A stretch of 64,000 nucleotides of DNA from Ligula intestinalis (Eukaryota > Platyhelminthes > Cestoda > Diphyllobothriidea > Diphyllobothriidae): positions 18,288,007-18,352,006 of the forward strand of contig JAYGXS010000001.1 of assembly GCA_036362985.1 (NCBI GenBank). The letters run 5' to 3'. A program made the translations under genes and the position numbers. Below, in pieces: positions 23,665 to 34,650 of the stretch (position 1 is its first letter; each line of letters starts with the position of its first letter). The notes beneath the pieces were generated by a model. That model was not told the DNA's origin. It made no database searches and worked only from the letters and a program-made list of their open reading frames with translations.

Positions 23665-25834
23665 GACAGGGGGCAAAAAGTAGTAAAAACACTATTATTT
23701 ATTTACCAGTATCAGAAAACTTCATGCTCGAAGGATTTTTATTGGACTACATTGAAAGCAACGTGGATATGTTTCTTCAACTTTGATTTAAAAGGGATAT
23801 GACGTATACGCAAAAAGTCTAAGCAGTTGTTTGGTAAACGGAAAAATACTTTGGCAAAAACAATCAGAGTCACACAATGGCTATTGTTGCCCCTATTCTC
23901 CTTAGTATCATGACGTTTAATGCATCCTAGAGTAACACGGAGTAACACTATCCTTCAGTCATCCGGATTGTCATACTTTTAAGAAGATCTTTACATATCG
24001 TTCGTCAATAGCATGAATATTAAATAACTCCGAAGATTCTATGTGCCACTTCTTACAGCCATTCTTAGAGCCAAACCTACTTTTCTGCTCTGCCATCAAG
24101 CATTAATGTAGGATTTGGCAGACTTAAGTTCATATTAGAGTGTGAAGTTCAGCATCTATTTGGTGGATATTGCTTTCTTTCCGCAATTCTCCGTTGCAAA
24201 CTTACACTCCAAAATCCACGATCACCCAAACCAGTACCCACTTTCGCTTTTCCTCCAGCACAAACGAAGATGAGATCATAAAACAGCATGTAAATTTATT
24301 CACACTTCTCGGTGCTGCTATCTGGATAACATATTTTACCCGCTATCTTCACCAGATATTCGTCTGCATCCAAGCACTGAAAAAGTACGCAAAATAAATG
24401 CTTTCTTTAAGAAAACTGTGATAATAAAATCCAACCTATCCAGGCCTACTGGCAAAAAAGATATTCATTTGCGTCTTAAAATATCCTCGCTCATAAATCA
24501 GCAATTAATTCCGTGAAGTCACTCTAAATTTGCCATTCGAGGCCACTGAAACAACATCTCATATTGGTGACAACAGTAGCAGACATAGGACTGACAGCCA
24601 GTTCTTTTGCTCACAGAATCAAAAACTTGCTTATGTTCAACGCCAACTGTGGTATAAAACACGTTCATCGACGTCTGGTAGACTGATGATCTGCAGATTC
24701 ATCCTTTTTTCCCTTCCTGTGGTATTTTTGCCATTGTCCCACCCAACATCTGTGCTGTCCAGCATGATATTGCACGGTCTTCGCTTATCCTCTTCACTCA
24801 CGCAATTCCTTAAACCTGACAGTGTTAGGGACTGAATTATTCCCTCCCACACACGCCAGCTTTCATGCCCTGTTAGCTAACCATTTAACAATTACGTGTC
24901 TACTGCTAAAATGAATGCCTCAATCTGATCACTCTATTCAAATTCTGAACTTATAAAAGAGCCTCCTGTCTCACCAATATTACAAAGCTCTTGTCCTTTG
25001 TTTTTAAGCAAACTGTTTAATCCAAGACGCCATGCTGTTGGGATTTTTCAAAGATCTTGAAATAATTACTGTTGGCCCTCGTTCAGCTCAAGCTTAATTG
25101 CGCACGCGATTAAGACCTCCACGGCAGCTTTGGAAGAATTTATGTGCAAAGGACTTCCGGTATAGCCAGGACGTTTAATGTGGGGCAAAGTTGCTGCTTA
25201 ACTTATTACTCTTCTTCCTCGTCCCTCGCGCGTGTAAGATCGTAGCCGATGAAACGCGTAAAACCTGCACTAGTACTGATTGGCCGGACGGAAGAATTAC
25301 CCGCACCCAATGATGTGGTGGCAAAGACCATGCTTTCGAATATTCGAGTTGTGATTCACGTACCACATTCGAAAACCAGATCCGGCATCTGCGACTGCGG
25401 ATTATATGCAAAGAGGCTAAAGGGGCGCTTCCAGTAGGTTCTAGAGGTAGTTTACTGTTTCAAAATACAGGAGGTTGAACAAACATATTGCTTTAAATTA
25501 CCCCTCGAGTGACTTTTACCCTTCTCGTTCACCAGGACTTCAGAAAATTTTGAGTGTTTGTGCCGAGACTTTGCATAGTTAATAAAAGACCTTCGCTTTC
25601 ACCAAAGACAGTAACAGGACTTCCAACAGTGTAGATTTTTGTTTTGATCGCCCAAATAGATCCAATTGTTCACATAGATGGACAGAGAATGATCAGAAAA
25701 GCTGCTCAATAGCTCACTGGTAGCGAATTATCATCAGTTATTTAGCATTTGTCATTATCAAGCATTTTCTCGTCCTTTTCTTGGCGGTTAAGGTTTTGCG
25801 CATGCAGTCTTTTAAACATCACTCACAAAAAAGT
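23665..25834. other. unannotated stretch
   Basis: AT-rich with short frames on both strands (for example 24530-24835 plus and 25175-25411 minus). None has a domain or compelling splice context. Confidence 0.35.
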
Positions 25835-26005
25835 GTTGGGGTGTAGGGGTAAGAACAGTGGACTTCTAGCCAACAAAGCCGCGAGTTTCAGACTCGGGAG
25901 TTTCCATCCCTGGGGTTTGGTATGATCGCCTGACGACGACGAACAGAAATGAGCATTCCAGTTTCATTTGCATTTGCCGGTAGTGTTTTTGCTTATAATA
26001 TGTAA
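25835..26005 (+). repeat. tRNA-derived SINE, copy 1
   Basis: A tRNA-like head (GGTGTAGGGGTAAGAACAG, CAACAAAGCCGCGAGTTTC) is followed by a body (GGTATGATCGCCTGACGACG, ACAGAAATGAGCATTCCAG) that is repeated in diverged form at 26094-26270. The B box is degenerate, so it is not a functional tRNA. Confidence 0.55.
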
Positions 26006-26093
26006 GCCTAGTGGAACAAGCAAGTTCCGTACCGATTGTTAAGTGCCAATCTATCATTGTTAGCATTCCCGATCGAACGCGTCAATAAAACAA

Positions 26094-26270
26094 GCGCGTA
26101 GCGCAGTGGTTAAAGCGCAAGACTCCTGGCAAACAAAGTCGTATCTTCGAGTTTCGGGAGTCGCTACCCTTTCGGGCTGGGTATGGCTGGCTGATGATGG
26201 TTAACAAGACAGAAATGCCCATTCTAGTCCTCCTTGTCGTTGTCGGCAATATACTTTTGCCGAGTCTTAA
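26094..26270 (+). repeat. tRNA-derived SINE, copy 2
   Basis: Head GCGCGTAGCGCAGTGGTTAA has a good A box (TAGCGCAGTGG) and a tRNA-like continuation. The body GTATGGCTGGCTGATGATGG, ACAGAAATGCCCATTC matches copy 1 about 250 bp upstream. Two adjacent diverged copies with the same order of head and body support a SINE family. Confidence 0.6.
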
Positions 26271-27772
26271 CCATTGCAGCTACATCTAGCCGGAAAGCGA
26301 ATCACAGTGTGATTACTTCGTGGACTGTAAGTGAAACGGAGTAAATCTCCCAATTACATTTATTGACATCTGATACAGATAAAAGTTCGACAGAAATTGG
26401 TAGAAATTCCACAAACATCAAATATTTTGACAAATTTTCAAATTATCAGGAATGAGGATTTAAGATTAAGCAGTGGCTATTTTCTGAAAAACTTTAAAGC
26501 CGTTTTGTAGCCCACGTTTCAAAACAGCGTGCTCTAAGTAATGCAATTTTGGATCTTTTCAAAATGCCTGTGTAAATGAACGCGTAATAGACTGTAAGTT
26601 AACGTTTTTGCCTGTCAATATGCCCATGGACATAGAATTTTGTTTACGTTTCATAGTAGTGTTTATTTTATTCAAAAACATAATATTATATGATATATTA
26701 TTTGGATTTTAATCTGTTCTCGAATGTGAAAGTTTTTCAATAATTTTCACATTTGTTTCATTTTTATATTTTGATTCTCCTTTACGCTCGTAACAAACAG
26801 AACATTTGGTGAGGAGCACTAACGAAACTACAGAAATACATCTCAATGGACATCAATGAAAGATTTTTAAACTGTCATATTTTTAGCATTCCTAAGTCAA
26901 AGTACTGCAGTAAGCATTAAGTTGTTTGACTCTGCAAAGCTTATCACACCCCCAGACAGTTTTTTTACGAATATGACACGCTTGTAACAGTAAAAATGTA
27001 CATACTCCACTGCTTCATGCATAGTATAAAACAGATCTTCCCAGATTGCCTTCGGGTGCTTAAAATGTCAAATACTTGGAAGCGCCATAAGACCTGGCCT
27101 GAGCAGGGGCCAACGCAAAATTTCCCTCGGTCCTGCGGTATACCCTCCGTCGGACCCACTCAAGACGCCACTTTTAGTACTTGATTGCAAACTTAACTGC
27201 TTTTAGTGAGAAAGCTGGGGGTCGGAGCACAGGCGCATCAAGCTCATTCGTGTTTCCTTCTTCCTGTACCAGGAGGCTCTTTGGATCTGCCGGGCTAGTG
27301 ACAAGATTAAACCTGGTTACAAGGTAACCGAAGGCCTGGTGTCTCCAAAATTCTTTTATAAATTCAGCCTATGAAAATATAACTTTGTCGCAAGTGATGA
27401 ACATCTCCAAAATGTCAGTCAGAACTGATGTTCCTAACATTAAACACTAATACTTTAATATGACCGTAAATATGCATGAAGAATAACAACAACGACAGAG
27501 TGCATTCCTCAGGCCTTTCCGATCCTTGGTTGAATCTTCATTTTCGCATTCGCCTAACAAGACCCTCGTCTGTCATACAGAAAGTTATTGAAGACACATG
27601 TTTATAGAATGACATTACCAGCAAAGACATTGGACACTAGGAAGGCCCTTTCTGGCAACATAGACGGATGAGTGGGTCCTCTGACAGGTTGATGTACGCA
27701 TATCTGCTACTAAATATGCTTGTCTTACCTGAAATGACATAGTTCATAAAAACTTTGTGTAGCGACATTTTA
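26271..27772. other. unannotated stretch
   Basis: AT-rich; I see no gene or repeat that I can support. Confidence 0.35.
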
Positions 27773-28228
27773 TTCTAACCCATGCGTTGCATGCATGCCT
27801 GTGGGGCATTTTATGCATGGCTGGCTCTCGTGTCCACTAGCGTGTGCGCATCAGACGGTATCAGAGCTCTATTCAAGGTCACGGACATGTCTGTTCTAAC
27901 TGGCAACCACTTTCCAAGGTCAGTTCACAAAGGACCTCAATTTGTGATGACTGCTTACGCTCAAACAGTTCCGGAGCCGGCGACCTCACGACTGGTTGCA
28001 GACATCTAGACCCGGCGACTACACCCGCCATAATATGACTCTGGACTCAGCCCACTCATGGCTGGACGCACTCGTCTGGGAGTCACTTACCTATTGCTCG
28101 CATTCCACTCCTACGCTTAATTAAATTATCCATAACACTCTGGCTGACCACGCCTTATCTTATCTACTAGCTTATAATCGTTGCCATATGTTCTATCTTC
28201 TATTATCCAGCCGGATTACTTCGTATCC
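27773..28228 (+). repeat. dispersed repeat R-B, copy 2
   Basis: Second copy of the roughly 460-bp repeat at 21296-21765. Substitutions and small gaps are spread evenly along it, so both are old insertions of one family. Confidence 0.75.
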
Positions 28229-29389
28229 TTCACTCATATCTCACAAGTTGCTTTAAGACTAAGTTGACTTCACAAGCCCTACGAGAAAGTTGATAACACA
28301 TCCTTGATAAATAATCCTCATCGATTGTCCTCCTAAGTCCGGTAGATTTTATTATTCAGTGACACGATTGCGGTCATGCTGACTTAAACCTCGCTTTTAC
28401 AACTGCTTACAGTATCATGTACTTGCCTAAGTCATGCTCTATTTCCAGCCAAATCACTGACCCAGTATCTTCGCCTCTGGTCTACGCCTGATCATCTCCA
28501 TCCAGTGCATGGCTGGCTGTCGCCTAAATCAAAAAAGTTACGCTGGGGGCGGAATCATAAAGCAGCAGAAGCAGTAGCAGTTGGCATACATGCCACTAAC
28601 GACGAGTTAACAAAAAATTGACGTTGATCTTATCTGTGGGAATCTGGCTTGCCAGAGTTCCTGGCGCCGTTCTACTGTCCTGCATCTTCAGCCTATCTTA
28701 CCCTGCGTTATATGTCATACATCTGGACTGGTGTGTCTATATGTGTGTGCTCTTCTGTTAGTCCGGCATGAGAATAAACTTATGTCTAACCTGCTCTACA
28801 TTTGTGTGTGAAAAGTTGGTGGGACGCGGGCAATCAAAGATTTTTTAGGCAGAGAAAGGATAGCAGTCCTGGGAGGGAAGCATTTGGCGCCACGATAAGC
28901 TGGCTTTATTAATTCTACATTCACTTTCGACTTGTGTATACCGCTGACGTAAACCCAGGGGCAAGGACACGTCTGAATAAAAACAACGTTTTCAGTCGAA
29001 TATTTTGTACTTCTTTCAGAGGCAAAGAATCAACAGCATAATGCAGGCCTGGAATGTACGAATAAAAAACTACTTCGAGAAGACTTGCGTGTGAGCTTAT
29101 GTTCCTTAAACAAAGAAGTAGATCAGATAACTTTGAGACCGACAGTTCCTAAATAGATGGTTAGACAAAAGGCTTGGCTTTTTCGTCATAAATAACGCGC
29201 ACAACATAACTCTGATATTGTTATTCCTAAAATTGATCAAAAGATTTATATAACAGTTGATATTCAGCTGACAAATTTCTGTGCATATACAGAGAGCCCA
29301 ACTCGAACGGCACGTCCCAGACCTCTGAAAGTGTTCATGACAAAAAGCCAAGACGCCAAGCTAATTCTATTTAGGCGTTTTCAAATAAA
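28229..29389. other. unannotated stretch
   Basis: Nothing recognisable upstream of the LINE. The first part may belong to repeat R-B or its flank. Confidence 0.3.
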
Positions 29390-29467
29390 AAAACTCTGAC
29401 CCGGGAGTTTTTTCAGCAAGAGTTCTCAGCTGCAGAACGTAACAGACGTCGTCAACTTGTTTCCGAA

Positions 29468-29760
29468 AAGAGGAAGCGGGTCAGCAAGGGTGAACAAAAC
29501 TTGGTTATTTACAACAACCAAGTGATCCAACGTCCATTGTTCTCACCTTGGATAGGTCCATTCCGGATAACAACACAGTCGGCTCAGTAGGGAGAGGATT
29601 GAGCCTACTTCAAAAAACATGCAGAGGCAGAACGAAGGGGAAAAACATTGGGTTATTTACAACAACCAAGTCATCCAGCGTCCACTGTTCTCCCCCGGAA
29701 AGATCCTCCCTGGATGACCGCACAGTCAACCCGGTAAGGGGCGGGGAGAGCCTGACTGTA
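29468..29760 (+). repeat. 148-bp tandem duplication inside the LINE
   Basis: GGTTATTTACAACAACCAAG begins at 29503 and again at 29651. The similarity extends on both sides (AGAGGAAGCGGGT against AGAGGCAGAACG upstream; CACAGTC downstream). The two units read in different frames, so the duplication changes the frame going into the endonuclease. Confidence 0.75.
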
Positions 29761-29769
29761 AGCACTTCT

Positions 29770-30380
29770 CGGGCAAACAGAAAGTTAATTTTCATGTACA
29801 CAAATGCACAGAGTATGCTATCAAAGCTAGGCGAGCTGAAGATTCATGCCTTTGAATTATCACCACATGCAGTTTCCATAACGGAAATTCGGCTGTCTGA
29901 ACAGGTAGCTGACAGCGATGTATCCATGCCTGGCTATTAACCGTTCAGAAAAGACAGAGAAGGTCGTCAAGGTGTTGGCGTAGCAACATACGTGAAAAAT
30001 GGACACAGTTTTAGACAAAATGGATAAACTGGCGTGTACTTCCGAGGCCATCTGGCTGTCCATTAAAGTACCAAGTGCACGCGACCTCGATGTCCTGACA
30101 CTATACCGACCACCGAGAAGATAGCCCGCAGTGTATGCCTCCTTGCTAGAGGAGCTGGAAAAGATTACTGCACGATCGAATATCCTGATTGTGGGAGACT
30201 TTAACGCGCCTCACATCGACTGGGGTGCAGCCTGCACACATAGCTCCGATCTAACCTTCAACAGCTGCCTTCAGACCTTGACTCTAAAGTTATTTCTCAC
30301 GCAACAAGTCACTTTTCTGACAAGGATGCGTGATGGCCAACAGTCCAACTGTCTGGACCTCATTCTCACGAAATCGTAGG
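29770..30380 (+). pseudogene. LINE endonuclease domain (EEP fold), decayed
   Basis: Would nick the target DNA to prime reverse transcription. Visible motifs are FMYTNAQSMLSKLGELKI, SITEIRLSE with the catalytic glutamate in its usual place, a YRPP-like region now out of frame near 30100, and NILIVGDFNAPHIDWG, whose D and N are catalytic in this family. At least two frame breaks occur between the first and last motif, and a stop (TAA at 29938-29940) follows the SMPGY segment. Confidence 0.8.
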
Positions 30381-30662
30381 ACAGCAGCGACGAAGTGTCA
30401 TGTCTCCCACCACTAGGTAAAAGTGACAATGTTGTACTGCTATGGGAGTACTCGTTATTCTCAATACCTGAGAGACCCTCAACAGCCAGGTGAAATGTTT
30501 GGCGAGGCGATTTCGATCGAATGAAGAACGAACTCACGCGCGCCGAGTGGGAACCTCTATTTTCTGGAAACATAACTGCGGACTGGGAAGCGTTCCGGAA
30601 CAAACTGCACGGACTCATTGACAACCACTGTCCAATTTCGCGAAAATAGGTACCACTAGACC

Positions 30663-31775
30663 GTGATGGCTTACGCAGGCCTTAAAAATTTAAGTGAACA
30701 AAAAGCGGAAGCTGTGGAAAAAAATGCTGTCAGTGCCTACAAAACTCAGAGAAACCGGATCAAGGGCCTTATTCTCAAAACAAGACGGGCTTTCGAAGCA
30801 GACTTGCTTAACCGGGCCACAGTGAACCCCAAACTGTTTTACAGTTACCTCAGGCAGAGTACCAAAAACAAGGATCCGATACCCCTGCTGAGGACCGCTG
30901 AGGGAAGAGACTTGATAGATGATGAAGCAAAGGCTGATCATGTTTCGAAATTTTTCCGGTCAGTCTTCACAAAGGAAACGGCATTCGATCACCCCACCGA
31001 TGACACCAAAGCGGACACAATAGTTGAGACTGTCCGATTCCCCGAGGCTGTTGTTCTTAAGGAACTCGTAAGGTTAAAAGAATCTTAGTCACCAGGACCC
31101 AACGACGTACCAGCCAAGATTTTGAACGAGCTCGCCAATGAGTTGGCCAAACCACTCTCTATGCTCTTCCAAACCTCATTCGAGACCGGATGTTTACCAG
31201 TAGATTGGAAATCCGCGAGGATTACGCCGCTATACCAGGGGGGAAGCCGGGTCTCAGCGAATAACTACCGACCGGTCAGCCTTACTGCAATCTGTTGCAA
31301 AATCATGGAAAAAATTATCAAGCAACATTTTATGCAGTTCCTGGAACAAAATCATCTGCTATCGGATGCTCAGCATGGTTTTCGTAGAGGTAGGTTCTGC
31401 GTAACAAACTTGATCTACTGTTAAGAACGGTGGACTGACGCAGTCGATAGTGGAAACTCAGTGCACATTGTTTATATTGACTTCAAAAAGGCTTTAGCTG
31501 GCGTGCTGCACCACCGCCTCCTTTATAAACTCAGCCGCATAGGAGTAAGGGGTAGGCTCCTTGTGTGGATAAAAAGCTTCCTAATCGGTCGCTCGCAAAC
31601 TGTCCACATCAGTGACAAACAGTCAGCCAAGGTTGAGGTTGAGAGTGGTGTTCCCCAAGGCTCCGTTCTTGGCCCTATCTTGTTTGTTATCTACATCAAC
31701 GACTGTGTCCGCGAACAAGATTGCGGTATCGCCATGTTCGCCGATTATATAAAACTTTGGAGCGTAGTTTGAACT
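30663..31775 (+). pseudogene. LINE reverse transcriptase, decayed catalytic box
   Basis: 30663-31088 is the region before RT (FYSYLRQSTKNKDPIPLLR, KFFRSVFTKE). 31122-31424 contains LPVDWKSARITPLYQGGSR, NNYRPVSLTAICCKIMEKII and AQHGFRRG, the fingers of a jockey/CR1 RT. 31461-31772 contains VYIDFKKAL (motif A, D kept) and GVPQGSVLGPILFVIYIND (motif B). It ends with MFADYIKLW, where the consensus FADD has lost its second aspartate. In-frame stops at about 31087 and 31422 separate the pieces, so the enzyme is inactive. Confidence 0.85.
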
Positions 31776-31949
31776 GCGGTTGATGAAGTGCACTTGCAGA
31801 AAGTTTAAATAGACTTCAAAAAACGGTCGGCGGACTGGCTCTTACCGTTCAATGAGAGCAAGTGCACCACCGTTCGAGTCGGCAAATCTGGTTCTTCAAA
31901 CGGCATGGCTTATCGACTGAATGAGATGCCATTGAAGGAAGTGAACGCC

Positions 31950-32570
31950 TAGAAAGACTTGGGAGTCTGGATCACGCCCTCACTTAAACCCTTCCTGCAT
32001 TGCACAAAGGTAGCCAAATCCACGATGTCGATCCTATACCTCGTCAGACGAGCTTTTTCTTCCTTCACTGAAGAGTGCCTCACAAAAGTCTTCGGAACCT
32101 TCGTGCGACCGCACCTAAAATCCGCTATCCAAGCTTGGAGACCCTGGGCCATGAAAGAAATCAACACCCTGGAAAAGGTACAACGGCGCGCAACCAAACT
32201 TGTTATGGGGCAGGGCTCGCAGCCTTATGAAACACGGCTGTCAAATCTCAACCTCTTCCCATTGCGCTACAGGCAGCTTCAGGGGGACCTGCTACTAGCA
32301 TTCCGCGTATAACGTCTTCAAGACTGCTGTCTTATATCAGGGGATTTTTTCGAATTAGCAATGACCACGAATCTAGGGGGTCATCCTCTCCAATTAAAGG
32401 TGACAGGTGCCAGGCTGGACGCTCGGAAACACTTCTTCTCAAAAAAAGTGGTCAGAGCGTGGAATGCATTTCCTCAGGACGTCGTTATGTTGGAATCGCT
32501 AGAGGGTTTTAAGCGAAAACTGGATCGATATAGCAGTACACGATCGACCGGAACTGACAATTTGCAATAA
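31950..32570 (+). pseudogene. LINE C-terminal region
   Basis: 31959-32312 reads FGTFVRPHLKSAIQAWRPWA, LEKVQRRATKLVMGQG and LPLRYRQLQGDLLLAF. 32361-32570 reads DARKHFFSKKVVRAWNAFPQ and LEGFKRKLDRY. These match the end of jockey/CR1-type proteins (EKVQRRATK, then a final FF-x-x-R-V-x-x-x-W-N-x-L-P segment). The two parts lie in different frames. Confidence 0.8.
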
Positions 32571-32620
32571 TAATACTACTTTCAATTTTTCAGTAGTGTT
32601 CGCTTTTATAGCCATTCACG

Positions 32621-33811
32621 TTTGCTATTTATAACGCCCTCCCACGCATAGCCTCATGCTAAGGTCTCCACGGTCTACCTTACTTGGCTATCTGCGTACC
32701 GTGATTACCCCGCTAGCGATCTTATCAGCCAGACCTGATGGCATAAACATTCACCTTTTGTTTGACCCAAAGCGGACTGTCGACGATCTGTACGGATGCC
32801 TCTGTTTTTACAGTTCTGTTGGCGGACTCTGCAATCAGCAAGGAAGAATCAGGACGCGGCTTCCACGTGGTGATGATCCTGGGAAGCTTTGCAATGCCCC
32901 ATGCTGGAACCCCTTTTTTTCTCCTAAATCTTACGCATTACCCCCACAAGAGCGACAATTTTTCTCCTAAAAATCCCTGAGGAGGTTTTTTACTGTCTGC
33001 TCTTATTTTCATCCTATGACACAGGACAACTGGCCTCGCCAACAGTCTGAGAAACAAATTTTCTACTGCCACTCAAAGGAATTTTTTCTACATACCCCTC
33101 AACTTACGCATATTACTCTAAATAAACTTACATTAAGGGCGATTTTCCTAACAAAAGGCTTTTGTAAGATAAAACCTACTCAGAGCATCAAAATAACGTA
33201 ACCAAACGAATGCTGAACTACCAAGTTAATTTTCTTTATGAATTTTGCATTCAGTACTTGCCAAAGTGTACGTTACATTAAACGCAAGATAAATCGGTAT
33301 ATTTAGAGACTTACGATACAAGTTAGAGTACGCAATTGAATGCAAGTGAGAGACTTCCGTAATGCTGGAATAAATTTACCCTAAAGAGCACTAAGTACAT
33401 CGAAAAAACAATTAAACAGTTGTTGACAAGACGACTGCCGAGAGCAAGTAGCAGTGGTGATTCCGCTTCAATAGAAAAAATCAAAGTTAATTACAATTGT
33501 ACCGCCTCATCTTATCTGTAGATCAGACGACCACTCCGGCGCCAAATTCAAGCTACCAGTGTGCGTCATTATCGCTGATTTACATGAATACTTTTTTCAT
33601 CAGTGAGTGATAAGCGTTCATTCACATTTACGGTTGCAAACCGGTAGTTGTTGATAATGCAAGCCCCTGTTAATGATCCACGGAAGCAAAGGGAAACTGA
33701 AATTATGTAAAACTAGCGCGGAAGCCCGACTTCGCCTTTGGCTTCCTTACATGTTGCTGTCCCTTATGTAGGCAAACCTTATATGAGAACCTCTTAAAAT
33801 AGCTATGTTCA
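32621..33811. other. unannotated stretch after the LINE
   Basis: No gene recognised. Frames at 32656-32970 and 32762-32980 overlap each other and show no domain. Confidence 0.3.
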
Positions 33812-33877
33812 GTTCAGTTTTATAAAGGAAATATAGGTAAATACCTCTGAACTCCCTCTTTGTACATAGCTGTGATG
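33812..33877 (+). repeat. short dispersed repeat, copy 2
   Basis: Same orientation as 19383-19449 (AAAGGAAATATAGGTAAATA, CTCCCTC, GTACATAG). It lies just beyond the end of the Helitron fragment. Confidence 0.55.
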
Positions 33878-33914
33878 CAGAATAAATGGCGATGACAGTA
33901 AAGAAACTGCGTTA

Positions 33915-34650
33915 AGGGGGCAGAACCTTTGTTGATGTACTTGCAGATGTACTTGATGGACTTCACTGAGTTGAAAAATTCAACATTGATATGGGCGTTG
34001 AATACTTTTGACAGTAAGAGACACTACGGTACAATCCAACAGTTATCAATTACAACCCCATCGGTTCACCTTTCATTAATAACTGCTTCGAATCCGCCAA
34101 TCTCAGGTTGTCACCTTCTGTAGAGAGGGTAAACATCGCCATCAGTCTGAGTTCCACCTAGGAACCGCTTGGGATAACTCCTGGTACATTTACCATCCTT
34201 CATGCAAGGACTGTTGGAATTTATCTGACCGCATGGGTCATGCACCATTTGAGTTTTGATCGTTTCAAGCAGAACAAGGTCAACGAACCTGTAAGGCAAC
34301 TCTGTGCATATGAATTTGTAGACATCAGAAGAGTGCAACTTTTCCTTTAGCCAGACCAAAATGTGAGAATGGGGCAGTCCTCTCTTTTGCTACTCTACAG
34401 TGTACATATGACACTGTACGTCATCGAAAATTTTGAATTTTGTGATGAGTTTCATCATGGTTTTCGACTTAAGCTGGAATACCCGCGTGAACAAATCATA
34501 GCGATCCTTTGGCATTTGACCGGGGAGCAGCTCATCAGTAATTTCAAGCCATGATTGGTTGCAAGTAGAAGTAATGAATAGATCCGGGCGTCCAAAATTC
34601 TAACGTAAATCAACGCATCTTCAGTTTTCTCATGCATATAGGGAGGTAGA
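33915..34650 (-). pseudogene. Helitron Rep/helicase protein fragment (HUH region)
   Basis: Rolling-circle transposon protein; Rep would nick and join DNA through a tyrosine and an HUH motif. On the minus strand, 34645-34440 gives PPYMHEKTEDALIYVR then, one frame over, FGRPDLFITSTCNQSWLEIT, LLPGQMPKDRYDLFTRVFQL and KSKTMMKLI. 34420-34111 gives QKRGLPHSHILVWLKEKL, whose HSH is the HUH motif, then MVHDPCGQINSNSPCMKDGK and YPLYRR. 34060-33915 gives VVIDNCWIVP, FNAHINVEFFNSVKSIKYIC and KYINKGS. All are Helitron Rep landmarks in order. One frameshift near 34590 and stops (before QKRGLPH, after YPLYRR and after WIVP) kill it. The SF1 helicase part is absent. Confidence 0.85.

Larger units (their letters stand above)
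29390..32620 (+). mobile_element. CR1/jockey-type non-LTR retrotransposon, broken
   Basis: About 3.2 kb with the expected order: the end of an ORF1-like protein (29390-29577), an apurinic-type endonuclease (about 29770-30380), reverse transcriptase (about 31080-31775) and the C-terminal region (31950-32570). All parts are on the plus strand and in the right order, but many stops and frameshifts separate them. A 148-bp tandem duplication sits at the ORF1/endonuclease boundary. The 5' end is not defined. The 3' end is probably just after the last coding piece, where AATAATAATACTACTTTC follows the stop. Confidence 0.85.

Noticed and set aside
26180..26220. CTGATGATGG in the SINE body, hammerhead-like start
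   Set aside because: No pairing stem II and no correctly placed GAAA and GTC follow.
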